Virus record (IMG/VR): IMGVR_UViG_3300031707_002291
Location: 1-60,828 of that record
Length of the DNA: 60,828 nt
Reading direction: 5' to 3' (one strand)
Source of the DNA: a virus
Shown: piece by piece, positions 7,730-16,053 of the stretch
Numbering within the stretch: the stretch's first letter is position 1
Layout of the letters: each line of letters begins with the position of its first letter
Notes under the pieces: generated by a model
Database searches by the model: none
What the model saw: the letters and a program-made list of their open reading frames with translations, nothing else
Told to the model about the DNA's origin: nothing
Program-made: the position numbers and the translations under genes

Positions 7730-8142
7730 TCCACCCCCACCTGGTCCTGCGATTCATGGCGCCTTACCCGCCGCCGGCGCTCCTACCCAATAGCCGCGCG
7801 CATTGGGCCGCGAAAGCGAACGCGGCCACCAAATATGGCCTGGAGGCTGGCGACGCCATCATGGCCTACTGCGCCCAGGCGGGCCTCCAGCTTCCGCTCG
7901 GCTACCGGCATGGACGGTTAGCCACTACCCACCACTTCACCCGCCAGGCGGCCGACCCGGACAACTGCGTCGGCGCCCTGAAGCCCCTGATCGACATCCT
8001 CCAGATGGCCAACGCCGGTAGCGGCGTCCGGTTCCGTCTGGGCATCATCGAGAACGACCGCAACCTCCAGGTCTCCGAGCCCGTCCGCCGGCCGCGTAGC
8101 CCGTTCGGGAAGGTGATCGAGTGCGTTTTGGAGGTATGGTGA
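7726..8142 (+). CDS. rusA: RusA-like Holliday-junction resolvase
   Basis: A 138-residue protein, near the usual RusA length. PDPDNCVGALKPLIDIL type acidic motif (here ADPDNCVGALKPLIDIL) and the later GIIENDRNL supply the conserved Asp residues that bind metal in RusA resolvases. RusA resolves four-way junctions made during recombination and replication, which fits the RecT/SbcCD set elsewhere. The start overlaps the previous stop by ATGA. Confidence 0.78.
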   Translation: MIHPHLVLRFMAPYPPPALLPNSRAHWAAKANAATKYGLEAGDAIMAYCAQAGLQLPLGYRHGRLATTHHFTRQAADPDNCVGALKPLIDILQMANAGSGVRFRLGIIENDRNLQVSEPVRRPRSPFGKVIECVLEVW

Positions 8143-8363
8143 GGATCGACAAGATCATCGACGCCATCGGGATCTGGCCGTTTCGCCGGCCCCCGCGCCC
8201 GCCCGATCCCGACCTACCGCCGGACCGTATCACCAAGGGCTTTCCGCCGGCGCCGCTGGGGCCGAATTATGTTGAGGGCGGCCACGACTGCCCTGCCTGT
8301 GGGCGGTTCTACGTCTGGCCATGGTGGCACCGACTGGTCAGGGGGCATTGGCCTACGCGATGA
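8136..8363 (+). CDS. Small Cys-containing hypothetical protein
   Basis: About 75 residues. The start is uncertain: GGAGG sits immediately before ATG 8136, and GTG 8139 has better spacing. A Pro-rich stretch is followed by GHDCPACGRFYVWPWW, one CxxC pair plus an aromatic cluster. The gene is coupled to both neighbours by overlaps. No function is recognised. Confidence 0.55.
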   Translation: MVRIDKIIDAIGIWPFRRPPRPPDPDLPPDRITKGFPPAPLGPNYVEGGHDCPACGRFYVWPWWHRLVRGHWPTR

Positions 8364-9349
8364 ACATCTGGCTACAGTCCAGCGTCTTCGCCCCTACGCC
8401 AGCCCATGCCACGGCGGCTCTGGAGTACCTGGTCGCCAAGTTGGGCGAGAACCTGAGCGGCCTGGGGCACCATGTCACGCTCTTTGCCCTCCAGGGCTCC
8501 GACGTACCCCGCGTCGAGCTCGTCACGGTACCGCGGTACACCACGCCATCGGCGACCGAGACCGCGATCGTAGACCGGATGGAGCGCCTACCGCGCCCCG
8601 ACGTACTCTTTGACCACAGCCGCTGGCAACAGGCCCAGACCCGATGGCCGGCCCTACCGGCCGTCACGATGATCCACGGCAACGCATCCCTGGAGGCCCA
8701 CGCCCGTAATCTCGTCTTCTGCTCTGTGGCTCACGGCCGCTGGCACGGCCGGCCGAACCCGGTCGCCTTGCACAACGGGATCGAGCCGGCCGACTTTCGC
8801 GTAGGCCCGCCGATGGCGCAGCGCCGCGGCGCCCTGTGGATGGGGCGCATCATGCCCTATAAGCGGCCGCATTTGGCCGTGGACATGTGCGAGCAGGCCG
8901 GCGTAGCGCTCACCATCGCGGGCCCGGCGGCCGACGCCGGCTACTTCCAAATGTCCATGCGGCCTCGGTTGAAGCCGGAGGGCTGGGCCGACTACGCCGG
9001 CGAGGTCGCCGGCGACGAGCGCCTCCGCCTCCTGTCCGAGTCCTGCTGCCTCCTTATGACGTCAGAGGCCCAGGACCCGGCGCCGATCGTGGTGATAGAG
9101 GCCATGGCGTCCGGCACCCCGGTCTTCGCCTTCGACCACGGCTCGCTACCGGAGTTCGTCCGATTTGGCGTAAGCGGTTTCCTCTGGAAGACCGTTGACG
9201 AGTTCGTCGAGGCCCTACGGCTACACCAGTGGCAACAGATCGACCCGGCCGTGTGCCGGCAGCACGTGGAGGACCACCTGAGCATGGCCACGATGGCGCG
9301 CAAGGCCGAGGCCCTGCTGGCCCAAGCCGCAGAGGGGGCGACATGGTAG
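8360..9349 (+). CDS. Glycosyltransferase, GT4-like
   Basis: A 329-residue GT-B enzyme beginning at ATG 8360 (ATGA overlap). The donor half has ALWMGRIMPYKRPHLAVDM and DPAPIVVIEAMASGTPVFAF, the classic GT4 EAMASGxPV signature, then PEFVRFGVSGFLW. It is the second GT4 of the block and belongs to a run of nine overlapping genes, so it is probably co-translated with the methyltransferases that follow. Confidence 0.87.
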   Translation: MNIWLQSSVFAPTPAHATAALEYLVAKLGENLSGLGHHVTLFALQGSDVPRVELVTVPRYTTPSATETAIVDRMERLPRPDVLFDHSRWQQAQTRWPALPAVTMIHGNASLEAHARNLVFCSVAHGRWHGRPNPVALHNGIEPADFRVGPPMAQRRGALWMGRIMPYKRPHLAVDMCEQAGVALTIAGPAADAGYFQMSMRPRLKPEGWADYAGEVAGDERLRLLSESCCLLMTSEAQDPAPIVVIEAMASGTPVFAFDHGSLPEFVRFGVSGFLWKTVDEFVEALRLHQWQQIDPAVCRQHVEDHLSMATMARKAEALLAQAAEGATW

Positions 9350-10146
9350 ACGAGGCCACGGAATACTGCTTCCAGCTAGCCTCTGAATACTGGCCCGGCC
9401 TACCCCGCGAGGAGTTCGACGCCTGTAGCGCCGTGGGCGCCGAGGCCGCCGTATTGCTGGAGGCCGAATGGCAAGACGTGACCGGCCCGGACTTCGACTG
9501 GCAGGACATGAGCGCGGCCGCCCAGATACCGCCAGCCGCGGTCCGCGCCTTCTACGAGCGCTGCTTCGGCCTAATCTTCGAGCTAATGCGCGGGATCGGC
9601 CCACCTGACGAGATGTGGGCTGGCGACCATCGGGCCAACATCGTCCATCAGTACATGACACACCTTACGGCCCATGGTCCGGTCCTCGACTATGGCGGAG
9701 GGATCGGCCAGCAGTCGATGTTCCTGGCGGCTCGGGGCTGGACGGTGGGATTTGCCGACCTAGGCGAGACCGCCGCCTTCGCCAGGTGGCGGTTCGAGCG
9801 GGCCAACCTACTAGCCTTGCCCGACGGCTGGCGCGGCGGTACAATCCGGGCCTTCCCGCCCAGCGTAGCCCTGAGACATCAGGGCTGGGGCAGTCTACTA
9901 GCCCTTGACGTGGTCGAGCATATCCCTGACCCCATCGGTCTACTTCGGCGCTTCGACTCCTGCCTAGCGCCTGATGGCGTCCTATACCTGACGCGTCATA
10001 GCTTTCGGCCCTACCCAACTCATCTACCCGAGAGCGCGCCGCTCATGGAGACCCTAGACGACGTGCTAGCCAGCATGGGATACCGGCGCGCCATCGAACC
10101 TGACGGCCATTTCGGAATCGGTGCCTGGCGGAAGGTGGCGGCATGA
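9343..10146 (+). CDS. SAM-dependent methyltransferase (class I), small-molecule type
   Basis: A 267-residue protein from ATG 9343, overlapping the previous stop. Motif I is VLDYGGGIGQQSMFLAARGW (SAM-binding Gly loop). The acidic strand-2 residue is in VGFADLGETA. LLALDVVEHIPDPIGLL is the post-motif II typical of methyltransferase type 11/12. These enzymes usually methylate small molecules or sugars; being among glycosyltransferases, O-methylation of a glycan is the best guess. Confidence 0.8.
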   Translation: MVDEATEYCFQLASEYWPGLPREEFDACSAVGAEAAVLLEAEWQDVTGPDFDWQDMSAAAQIPPAAVRAFYERCFGLIFELMRGIGPPDEMWAGDHRANIVHQYMTHLTAHGPVLDYGGGIGQQSMFLAARGWTVGFADLGETAAFARWRFERANLLALPDGWRGGTIRAFPPSVALRHQGWGSLLALDVVEHIPDPIGLLRRFDSCLAPDGVLYLTRHSFRPYPTHLPESAPLMETLDDVLASMGYRRAIEPDGHFGIGAWRKVAA

Positions 10147-10394
10147 GGCTAGGTAAAGGTCATCGCACAACCCTCGTCCAGATGGGGCTCGATCCAGACA
10201 AGCCTACCGTCAGGCAGTATGGCCGCGCCCCCGTTGATCATTCGGTACCCGATAGCGCCCTAGTAACCTTCTTTACCTTCGTCGATACGGGGATACGACC
10301 AAATAGGCCATGGACAGACATCGAGGGAGAGCTATTGGCCCTTTTCAAGATTATTGCAGTCAATAACGGAATGAAGCGATCCGATGCGCTCTGA
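10143..10394 (+). CDS. Small hypothetical protein
   Basis: An 83-residue protein with ATGA coupling to the gene before and an 11-base overlap with the gene after. The C-terminus is helical (DIEGELLALFKIIAVNNG). No family is recognised; it is kept as a gene because of the tight overlaps on both sides. Confidence 0.5.
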   Translation: MRLGKGHRTTLVQMGLDPDKPTVRQYGRAPVDHSVPDSALVTFFTFVDTGIRPNRPWTDIEGELLALFKIIAVNNGMKRSDAL

Positions 10395-10902
10395 GGTCAT
10401 GAACTGGATGCGCCAGGCCGTGCGGCGCTATAATCCCGACCCTCCGGTCCTCGAGGTCGGGGCCTACAACGAGAACGGCACGGCCCGCTCGCTGTTTCCC
10501 CAGCCTGGCTACCTGGGCATAGACGTCCGCCCTGGGCCAGGCGTCGACATGGTGGCCGATATCCTGGGGCCAACGGAATTCGCCGGCTACGGTACGGCCT
10601 ACGCCTGCGAGACCTTGGAGCATGTGCTGGAGCCTTGGGTAGCGATCGAGCGGATGTTTGCTGCCCTTCGGCCCGGCGGCCTATTCCTGGCGACCTGGTG
10701 TTTCAGCTTCCCGATCCACGCCGCGCCCCGCGACTTCTACCGCGTCACGCCCTACGGCCTCCACTACCTCCTGAGCCGCGCCGGCTTCGTGGAGATCGCG
10801 GTCGATACCGCCGGCACGAATCGCCCCGCCGGCCGGCCGCCCGCGGAGGAGGACTGGCAGTGGCCCGACATGGTGGCGGCGGCCGCTCGGAGGCCGGTAT
10901 GA
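10384..10902 (+). CDS. SAM-dependent methyltransferase, second of four
   Basis: A 172-residue class I methyltransferase. VLEVGAYNENGTARSLFP is a degenerate motif I, GIDVRPGPGVDMVADI gives the acidic ribose-binding region, and ACETLEHVLEP the motif II area. LRPGGLFLATW is the typical strand before the C-terminal beta-hairpin. Short versions of this fold are common in polysaccharide clusters. It is translationally coupled to the next methyltransferase. Confidence 0.75.
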   Translation: MRSEVMNWMRQAVRRYNPDPPVLEVGAYNENGTARSLFPQPGYLGIDVRPGPGVDMVADILGPTEFAGYGTAYACETLEHVLEPWVAIERMFAALRPGGLFLATWCFSFPIHAAPRDFYRVTPYGLHYLLSRAGFVEIAVDTAGTNRPAGRPPAEEDWQWPDMVAAAARRPV

Positions 10903-11462
10903 CGTGGGAGCAGATGCAGCGCGGCGAGCTGGAGTGGTGGCGAGCCTTCCTGGCCCGGCCCCACGCGCTGGAGCGCCTGTTCGCCCTCTACGGCTATCGC
11001 TACCTGGACTTCTTCTTCAAGGAGTTCAACGACCTCGGCAACGTGATCGACTTCGGCTCGGGGCCGGTATCGGCCGCTTGGATAGCCGACCGGCCGCCAG
11101 AGGAAGTGACCTGCATCGACCCACTGTTCACGGCCTACCGTAAGGTTGGGTTAGTCTATGGTAGGGCCAGGGAACCCGCAGGTACGATTCCGGCCGAGTT
11201 TGACACAGCCCTGGTCCTGAATGTCCTAGACCACGCCGACGATCCAGTCCCCATACTGATAACCGTAGCGGGAACGCTTAAGCCGGGCGGCAAAGCGCTT
11301 GTGTGGGTTCACGTGGAGCAGCCAGCGGACGCCTTGCACCGCCTCATCACGGCAGGCGATGTTCGAGGCTGGCTGAAGTTGGTGGGTCTGACAATCACGC
11401 GAAGCAACATCCGGCGCGGCCTCGGTCCGGCGCAGTTCATGGCTGTGGCGGAGCGGCAGTAA
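10899..11462 (+). CDS. SAM-dependent methyltransferase-like, third of four
   Basis: A 187-residue protein with ATGA coupling to the gene before. VIDFGSGPVSAAWIA is motif I, EEVTCIDPLFTAY motif II, and TLKPGGKALVWVHV the late strand. The N-terminal 45 residues form an amphipathic helix region with many Trp/Phe/Tyr. A sugar or polyol substrate is inferred from the neighbourhood. Confidence 0.75.
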   Translation: MTWEQMQRGELEWWRAFLARPHALERLFALYGYRYLDFFFKEFNDLGNVIDFGSGPVSAAWIADRPPEEVTCIDPLFTAYRKVGLVYGRAREPAGTIPAEFDTALVLNVLDHADDPVPILITVAGTLKPGGKALVWVHVEQPADALHRLITAGDVRGWLKLVGLTITRSNIRRGLGPAQFMAVAERQ

Positions 11463-11995
11463 TGAGCAACCTACCGGCGCCGGCGTGGCTCGAGCTAGGT
11501 TGTGGCCTGAACAAAGCGGAGGGCTACTTCGGCGTAGACCGCGCCGGGCTGGTCGGCGTTGACCTGGTACATGACCTGGAGATCCACCCCTGGCCCATCA
11601 GCGCCGGCTGTGCCGAGCGGGTCGCCTGCTATCAGACCCTCGAGCATATCCGCGACATGCTGGCCTTCATGGCCGACCTCTGGCGGGTCTGCTCCGCAGA
11701 GCCGCAGGCCTGGGTCGAGATCACGGTGCCGTACCACGCGGCGCCGACGGCATGGGGCGACCCCACGCATGTCCGCGCCTTCACCGAGGACACCTTTCGG
11801 TACTTCGAGCCCGGCTACGTCGAGCGCTTCAGCGACTATGGCATCGCGCCCCACCACTTCCACATCGTTGACCTGGCGTTTCGGCTGGCCGGCAACCTGT
11901 GGGTCCTCCTCCGGCCGCTCAAGACCGAGGCCCAGCTAGCCGCCCATGAGGAGGAGCGCTGGTGGCGCGATCGGAGGGCGGCGATGGTCGGCTAG
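11462..11995 (+). CDS. SAM-dependent methyltransferase, fourth of four
   Basis: A 177-residue protein whose ATG shares one base with the previous TAA. WLELGCGLNKAEGYFGVD is motif I as seen in the predicted SAM methyltransferases of polysaccharide loci, followed by VDLVHDLEIHPWP and ACYQTLEHIRD. HHFHIVDLAFRLAGNLWVLLRP at the end matches the usual close of this family. The fourth methyltransferase in a row. Confidence 0.78.
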   Translation: MSNLPAPAWLELGCGLNKAEGYFGVDRAGLVGVDLVHDLEIHPWPISAGCAERVACYQTLEHIRDMLAFMADLWRVCSAEPQAWVEITVPYHAAPTAWGDPTHVRAFTEDTFRYFEPGYVERFSDYGIAPHHFHIVDLAFRLAGNLWVLLRPLKTEAQLAAHEEERWWRDRRAAMVG

Positions 11996-12053
11996 AAGGC
12001 TTGGAATTTGGCCCATGTTTAGAATCTGACGTTTTTGTCGCAAGGGGTGATGT

Positions 12054-12863
12054 ATGGGGCCTACTGCCAGCATTGTGGTCCTGACGATGAACCGCCGACA
12101 GGCCCTAGAGGACTGCCTGGCGGCCATCGTGGAGAAGACTACCACGCCCTATGAACTACTTGTGGTCGACAATGGCAGCACCGATGGTACGGTAGCCTGG
12201 CTAGAGGCCGCAATCCCGCGCGGGATCAACACCTACGCCCCCTGGCGGACGTTCTGCATGAGCGAAAACTGCGGCGTTTGTGCCCGAAATGTTGCCCTGG
12301 ACGCGGCCGCCGGCGCCTTCATCCTTCAGGTAGACGACGATGTGGTCGTGGGGCCCGGCTGGGATATCGCTCTGCTGAAGCCTCTGCTGGCGGACCCCGC
12401 CGTCGGGGCCGTCGGCCAGCAGGGATTCTGGCTTAACTGGCCAGGCCTCCAGCATCCGGGCCGGACGCTATTCCTAGACCAGCGCCTACCCCAAGCCGGC
12501 GACTTCTGCGACCTGGTGATGGGCTACTGCTGGGCCTGGCGGAATGACCGCCTGCCGGCTACCCTGAGTCAGCATACCGAGGGCACCCCGACGGTCCCGC
12601 GCTTCCGGTATGACGAACGCTTCAATCCACACTGGCACGAGGAAACCGACCTCCAGCTCCAGATCAAGGCCGCCGGCTACCGTATCCGGTGCGGGCCGGT
12701 CGTGAGCCAACACCGTAGCATGAAGTCCTGGCACGCCGCCCACAACGGCGACCCGATGGTCGGGCTCCAGCACGCCGTCGCGCACGAGCACCTGCTAGTC
12801 CAGAAATGGGGCGGGCGGCGCCAGGACCTAGGATTAGAGTTAGACAGGAGGGGATTGCAGTGA
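12054..12863 (+). CDS. Glycosyltransferase family 2
   Basis: A 269-residue GT-A enzyme. SIVVLTMNRRQALEDCLAAI is the GT2 opening; VVDNGSTDGT binds the nucleotide; LQVDDDVVVG is the metal-binding DxD; HEETDLQLQ near residue 195 carries the ED-type catalytic residues. ATG 12054 lies after a 58-base gap with the ribosome site AAGGGG. Codon and structure are typical of the block. Confidence 0.85.
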   Translation: MGPTASIVVLTMNRRQALEDCLAAIVEKTTTPYELLVVDNGSTDGTVAWLEAAIPRGINTYAPWRTFCMSENCGVCARNVALDAAAGAFILQVDDDVVVGPGWDIALLKPLLADPAVGAVGQQGFWLNWPGLQHPGRTLFLDQRLPQAGDFCDLVMGYCWAWRNDRLPATLSQHTEGTPTVPRFRYDERFNPHWHEETDLQLQIKAAGYRIRCGPVVSQHRSMKSWHAAHNGDPMVGLQHAVAHEHLLVQKWGGRRQDLGLELDRRGLQ

Positions 12864-13162
12864 GTGGCATGAAGCGGATGTCTGTCGAGGACTTTCAACG
12901 CCTGGGCTATTTGCAGGAGGTGAACCGCCAGTTTCTTCACCCACTTGGCCTGGCCCTGGAGGTCACCACTGGCGGCGGCGAGCCAAGCCGCCTAAGTGGC
13001 ATCTGGGACTGCCGAGACGAGCCCGATGGCTTGATTTTCGAGGAATCCGAACTCGGCGAAGCGGAGCGCACCCTCGCTAACCGCATAGAGGAGGAGGGCA
13101 AGGTCAAGGCCACTCACCGTCTGGCTTCCCTGGGCTACATCGTGCAGCCCATCGGCCAGTGA
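12860..13162 (+). CDS. Conserved phage protein of unknown function
   Basis: A 100-residue protein starting at GTG 12860, overlapping the previous stop (GTGA) and preceded by ACAGGAGGGG. The opening MSVEDFQRLGYLQEVNRQFLHPLGLALEV resembles a hypothetical family seen across phages of high-GC hosts. The second half is acidic and helical. No biochemical role is known to me. Confidence 0.65.
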   Translation: MSGMKRMSVEDFQRLGYLQEVNRQFLHPLGLALEVTTGGGEPSRLSGIWDCRDEPDGLIFEESELGEAERTLANRIEEEGKVKATHRLASLGYIVQPIGQ

Positions 13163-13338
13163 GCCTCTTTCTGCGGCGCGCCTGGCACATCATCGCCGGC
13201 CACGGCAAGTCGTTTGAGATGGGCATTTTCTACTCCAGGTGCCGGCGCTGCCGTCGCGCCTGGGCGACGACCAGCTCGGGCGCGCTCTCCGGCCTGGCCG
13301 GCGAAGCGGCGCGCATTGTTCTGGACGAGGTGAAGTGA
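13159..13338 (+). CDS. Small CxxC protein (59 aa)
   Basis: A 59-residue open frame from GTG 13159 (GTGA overlap with the previous stop) to TGA 13338. It has an amphipathic basic N-terminus (LFLRRAWHIIAGHGKS) and a single knuckle CRRCRRAW. Too little sequence for a family; translational coupling supports it as a gene. Confidence 0.5.
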   Translation: MSLFLRRAWHIIAGHGKSFEMGIFYSRCRRCRRAWATTSSGALSGLAGEAARIVLDEVK

Positions 13339-13368
13339 GTAAGCATTTGGCGCGGAAGTGCTCATAAT

Positions 13369-13668
13369 ATGCGCAGTTTTGAGCCGTCCGACTACCGGCC
13401 GCGCGTCCTGTTCACCCAGGTGCCCGGCGGCTATCCACCAGCGATGGCCTGGGCGCGACGCCAGCAGGGACGAGGCCGCCGCGATCGGGCATGGGGCGGC
13501 CGGCTACGGCGGGCGCATCTGGACGTGCTAGCGGCCCGCCGGCGCGCCGCGGACGAGCGGCTGAACGCCTTAGGCCGGCTCGCCATGGTGGGCGAGAGGC
13601 TCGGCTTATTGTCCACGTCCGGCGACAAACCGCGCGACATTCCGGGTGCCGGCCCACATCTACGGTAG
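13369..13668 (+). CDS. Hypothetical basic protein (weak call)
   Basis: A 99-residue, very Arg-rich and Ala-rich frame with no clear ribosome site before ATG 13369. It may be a real DNA- or RNA-binding protein or a chance frame in GC-rich DNA. A TAATAT element overlaps the start codon, but no -35 is at the right distance. Confidence 0.35.
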   Translation: MRSFEPSDYRPRVLFTQVPGGYPPAMAWARRQQGRGRRDRAWGGRLRRAHLDVLAARRRAADERLNALGRLAMVGERLGLLSTSGDKPRDIPGAGPHLR

Positions 13669-13750
13669 ATTCGCGCGGCCGCGACATTGGGCGCGACAAT
13701 AGAAGGGGAACCGTCCCAATCCTGAAGGAACTGGACAGGAGGGATCTACA

Positions 13751-13987
13751 GTGAAAATGGTCTTGGATAACGGCCGGGGCACGGTCACCATCAGCCTTGA
13801 GGACGGCGATTTCCTGGGCGACTACCAATACTATCGAGGACCTACCATCGAGGAGACCTTCCCTGTGACCGACCTAGGGGGCCGTCTGTGGGCAGACTAC
13901 CAATTGGTTAGATTTGCCTGGGAGCATTTCGCGGGCCGACAAGGGACTCATAGTTTCGCTGGCACCGTAATCCAGAAGGAAGAATGA
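13751..13987 (+). CDS. Small hypothetical protein
   Basis: A 78-residue protein from GTG 13751 with a good ribosome site (ACAGGAGGG). The composition is acidic and aromatic with beta-like strands (GTVTISLEDGDFLGDYQYY). It sits one base before the next glycosyltransferase, so the two are probably co-translated. Family not recognised. Confidence 0.6.
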   Translation: MKMVLDNGRGTVTISLEDGDFLGDYQYYRGPTIEETFPVTDLGGRLWADYQLVRFAWEHFAGRQGTHSFAGTVIQKEE

Positions 13988-13988
13988 C

Positions 13989-15251
13989 GTGAAGGTAGTA
14001 GTGATCAGCGAGTTCAACCTAGCCGTGGGGTCCGGCTACACGACGATCGCGCGCGCCATCGGCGCCGGCCTGGGCGAGCGCGGGCATGACGTGAAGGTCC
14101 TGGGCATCGACTACAACGGCTGCGAGCACCGCCTACCGATCACGGTCCTAGGCGCTGACGAGCGTTTCCTAATCCCCCACCTACGGCAGCTCGACCTGGC
14201 GTGGGGCATCGAGGCCGTGGTCGTGACCCACGACATTACCAAGCATCTACAGTTTCGCGCCATCATGGACGCCTACCCGTACGTCGGCATCTTCCCGCTG
14301 GAGAGTGACCCGCTCATGCACCCCAGCGAGTGGACGCGCACCATCGACGGCATGGGCGCCGCCCTGGCCGAGACCGAGTGGGCGACCCAGCTCTGTGCCG
14401 ATGTCGGCCTGACGGTCCGCCACATCCCGATCGGCGTCGACAGCGAGTTCTGGCACCCGCCGGCGCCGGCGGACCGCGACGCCATCCGCGCCAGGCTAGG
14501 CGTGGCCGACCGCTACGTGCTCCTGACCGTCTCGGATAACCACGAGCGCAAGAACCTGCCGGCCGTCTTCGCGACGGCGGCCCTCCTCCAGGGCCGCGAC
14601 ATCGAATGGCCCGCTGGTAGTGGCCATCGAATCTCCATGCCGGTTAACCCTGGAGAGGGCTATTTCCTGATCGTCAACACTAAGCGCCGGCCGGAGTCGG
14701 TCGGCTACTCGCTCTGGGATCTGGCCAGCACGTTCCAGCTCCAGAATGACACCACGTTCTATCAGCATGAGCGGTACGGCGGCCTGAGCGACGCGGAGCT
14801 GCGGAACCTGTATTGGGCGGGCGATTGCTTTGTCCTGCTCTCGAAGGCGGAGGGGCTCGGGCTGCCGGTAATGGAGGCGATGGCCTGCGGCTTGCCGTGC
14901 GTCTGCACCGACGCCGGCGGCATGGCGGAGAACCTGGCCGATGGCCGCGGCTGGCTAGTGCCGGCCGAGTATAGCCACATAGACCCGTTCTGTAACCAGA
15001 TCCGGCGGTACGCCGACCCCTACGAGGCCGCCAAGGCGATCGCCGACTTACGGGCGCGTGACGATGATCGCGCCGGGCGGGTCGTGGCCGCCCTGGAGTG
15101 GGCGCGGGGCCGGACGTGGGGTAAGGCTCTGGACGTGCTAGAGGAGGCGCTTGATGGACTCGTCAAAGCGAAGACAGAACAGGCGGGGGCGGCCCCACCA
15201 GCGGCCGCCTACGCCGGCGCTCTCGCCGGCGGCAATCCCGCTTCGCGGTAG
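13989..15251 (+). CDS. Glycosyltransferase, GT4-like
   Basis: A 420-residue GT-B enzyme from GTG 13989. VVVISEFNLAVGSGYTTIARAIGAGL is the acceptor-side opening. LLTVSDNHERKNLPAVFA marks the inter-domain strand with the Lys/Arg that contacts phosphate. LLSKAEGLGLPVMEAMACGLPCVC is the full GT4 E-x7-E signature. A C-terminal tail of ~30 Ala/Pro residues overlaps the next gene. It is the clearest GT4 in the window. Confidence 0.9.
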   Translation: MKVVVISEFNLAVGSGYTTIARAIGAGLGERGHDVKVLGIDYNGCEHRLPITVLGADERFLIPHLRQLDLAWGIEAVVVTHDITKHLQFRAIMDAYPYVGIFPLESDPLMHPSEWTRTIDGMGAALAETEWATQLCADVGLTVRHIPIGVDSEFWHPPAPADRDAIRARLGVADRYVLLTVSDNHERKNLPAVFATAALLQGRDIEWPAGSGHRISMPVNPGEGYFLIVNTKRRPESVGYSLWDLASTFQLQNDTTFYQHERYGGLSDAELRNLYWAGDCFVLLSKAEGLGLPVMEAMACGLPCVCTDAGGMAENLADGRGWLVPAEYSHIDPFCNQIRRYADPYEAAKAIADLRARDDDRAGRVVAALEWARGRTWGKALDVLEEALDGLVKAKTEQAGAAPPAAAYAGALAGGNPASR

Positions 15252-16038
15252 CGTCGACGCCGTCGTTTCGGCGCGCCATGAGGTCGGGCGCCTACCGGCC
15301 TGCCTGGCGGCGCTAAGGGCGTACCTACCGGCCGACGCCACCATCACGGTCGCCGACAGCCCGCCGGGCCGGCCGGCCGAGGCCAATGCCGGCGAGCGCC
15401 ATACCCAGATCGCTCGCATGGCGCGAGAGGTCAACGGCCGCACCGTAGTCAACGGCCATGGTCAGTGGGAGTGCCGTAACAGGGCGGCCGCCCAGGGCTT
15501 CGCCCCTTTCATCCTTTTCCTTGACGGCGATGTGGTCCTGACGCCCGACGCCTGGCCGACGCTTCTGGGCGCCATGGCCCACGAGGAGGTCGGGATCGCG
15601 ACGGGCCTGCTACTGTGGGATGAAGGCCTGGCGCCCCGCGAGATGCCCCTGGCATCCTGCATCAAGTTCGCCGGGTACGCCTTCGGCCTCCGGCGCCTGC
15701 CCTATGCGCGCTTCGTGGGCTGGCTGCCCGACAACCCCAAGGTCTACCCCTGCTCGGACCTCCAGGCCGTCAGCGCCGCCTTAATGCTGACGCGCCGGCC
15801 GCTCTGGCGCTCGCTCGAGGGGTTCGCTACCGACTACGGCAGCCGCCCCCTGGCCGATGTAGACTTCTGTGTGCGGGCCCGGAGCCAGGGGCCGGTAATC
15901 GCCTTCGAGCCGGCGGCCCTGGCGCTAGCCGGCCTGGAGCCACTAGCGGACGACATGATCCTCTTACAGCAGGGCGGCGCCATCCTAGACGCCCGGCTCG
16001 GGCCACACCGGCAGTATGATGAGTTTAACCTGCTGTGA
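15154..16038 (+). CDS. Glycosyltransferase family 2-like
   Basis: A GT-A enzyme of up to 294 residues. SVDAVVSARHEVGRLPACLAAL (about residue 33 on) is the GT2 opening, and FILFLDGDVVLTPDAW the DxD metal site. LADVDFCVRARSQG is the later catalytic Asp region. ATG 15154 follows GAGGAGG but makes a 98-base overlap with the previous GT4; the catalytic fold begins only after the overlap, so a later start is possible. Last gene of the glycan block. Confidence 0.78.
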   Translation: MDSSKRRQNRRGRPHQRPPTPALSPAAIPLRGSVDAVVSARHEVGRLPACLAALRAYLPADATITVADSPPGRPAEANAGERHTQIARMAREVNGRTVVNGHGQWECRNRAAAQGFAPFILFLDGDVVLTPDAWPTLLGAMAHEEVGIATGLLLWDEGLAPREMPLASCIKFAGYAFGLRRLPYARFVGWLPDNPKVYPCSDLQAVSAALMLTRRPLWRSLEGFATDYGSRPLADVDFCVRARSQGPVIAFEPAALALAGLEPLADDMILLQQGGAILDARLGPHRQYDEFNLL

Positions 16039-16047
16039 TGCTATAAT
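16039..16047 (+). promoter_or_regulatory. Extended -10 promoter for the NUMOD4-HNH gene
   Basis: TGCTATAAT gives an extended -10 box without a consensus -35 or the shared palindrome. The start codon at 16054 lies six bases after it, so the message is leaderless or nearly so, like the operator-type promoters. Confidence 0.55.
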
Positions 16048-16053
16048 GGTGGC

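Noticed and set aside
13347-13370. TTGGCG and TAATAT as a promoter
   Set aside because: The spacing is 12 bases and the -10 box overlaps the start codon of the frame.
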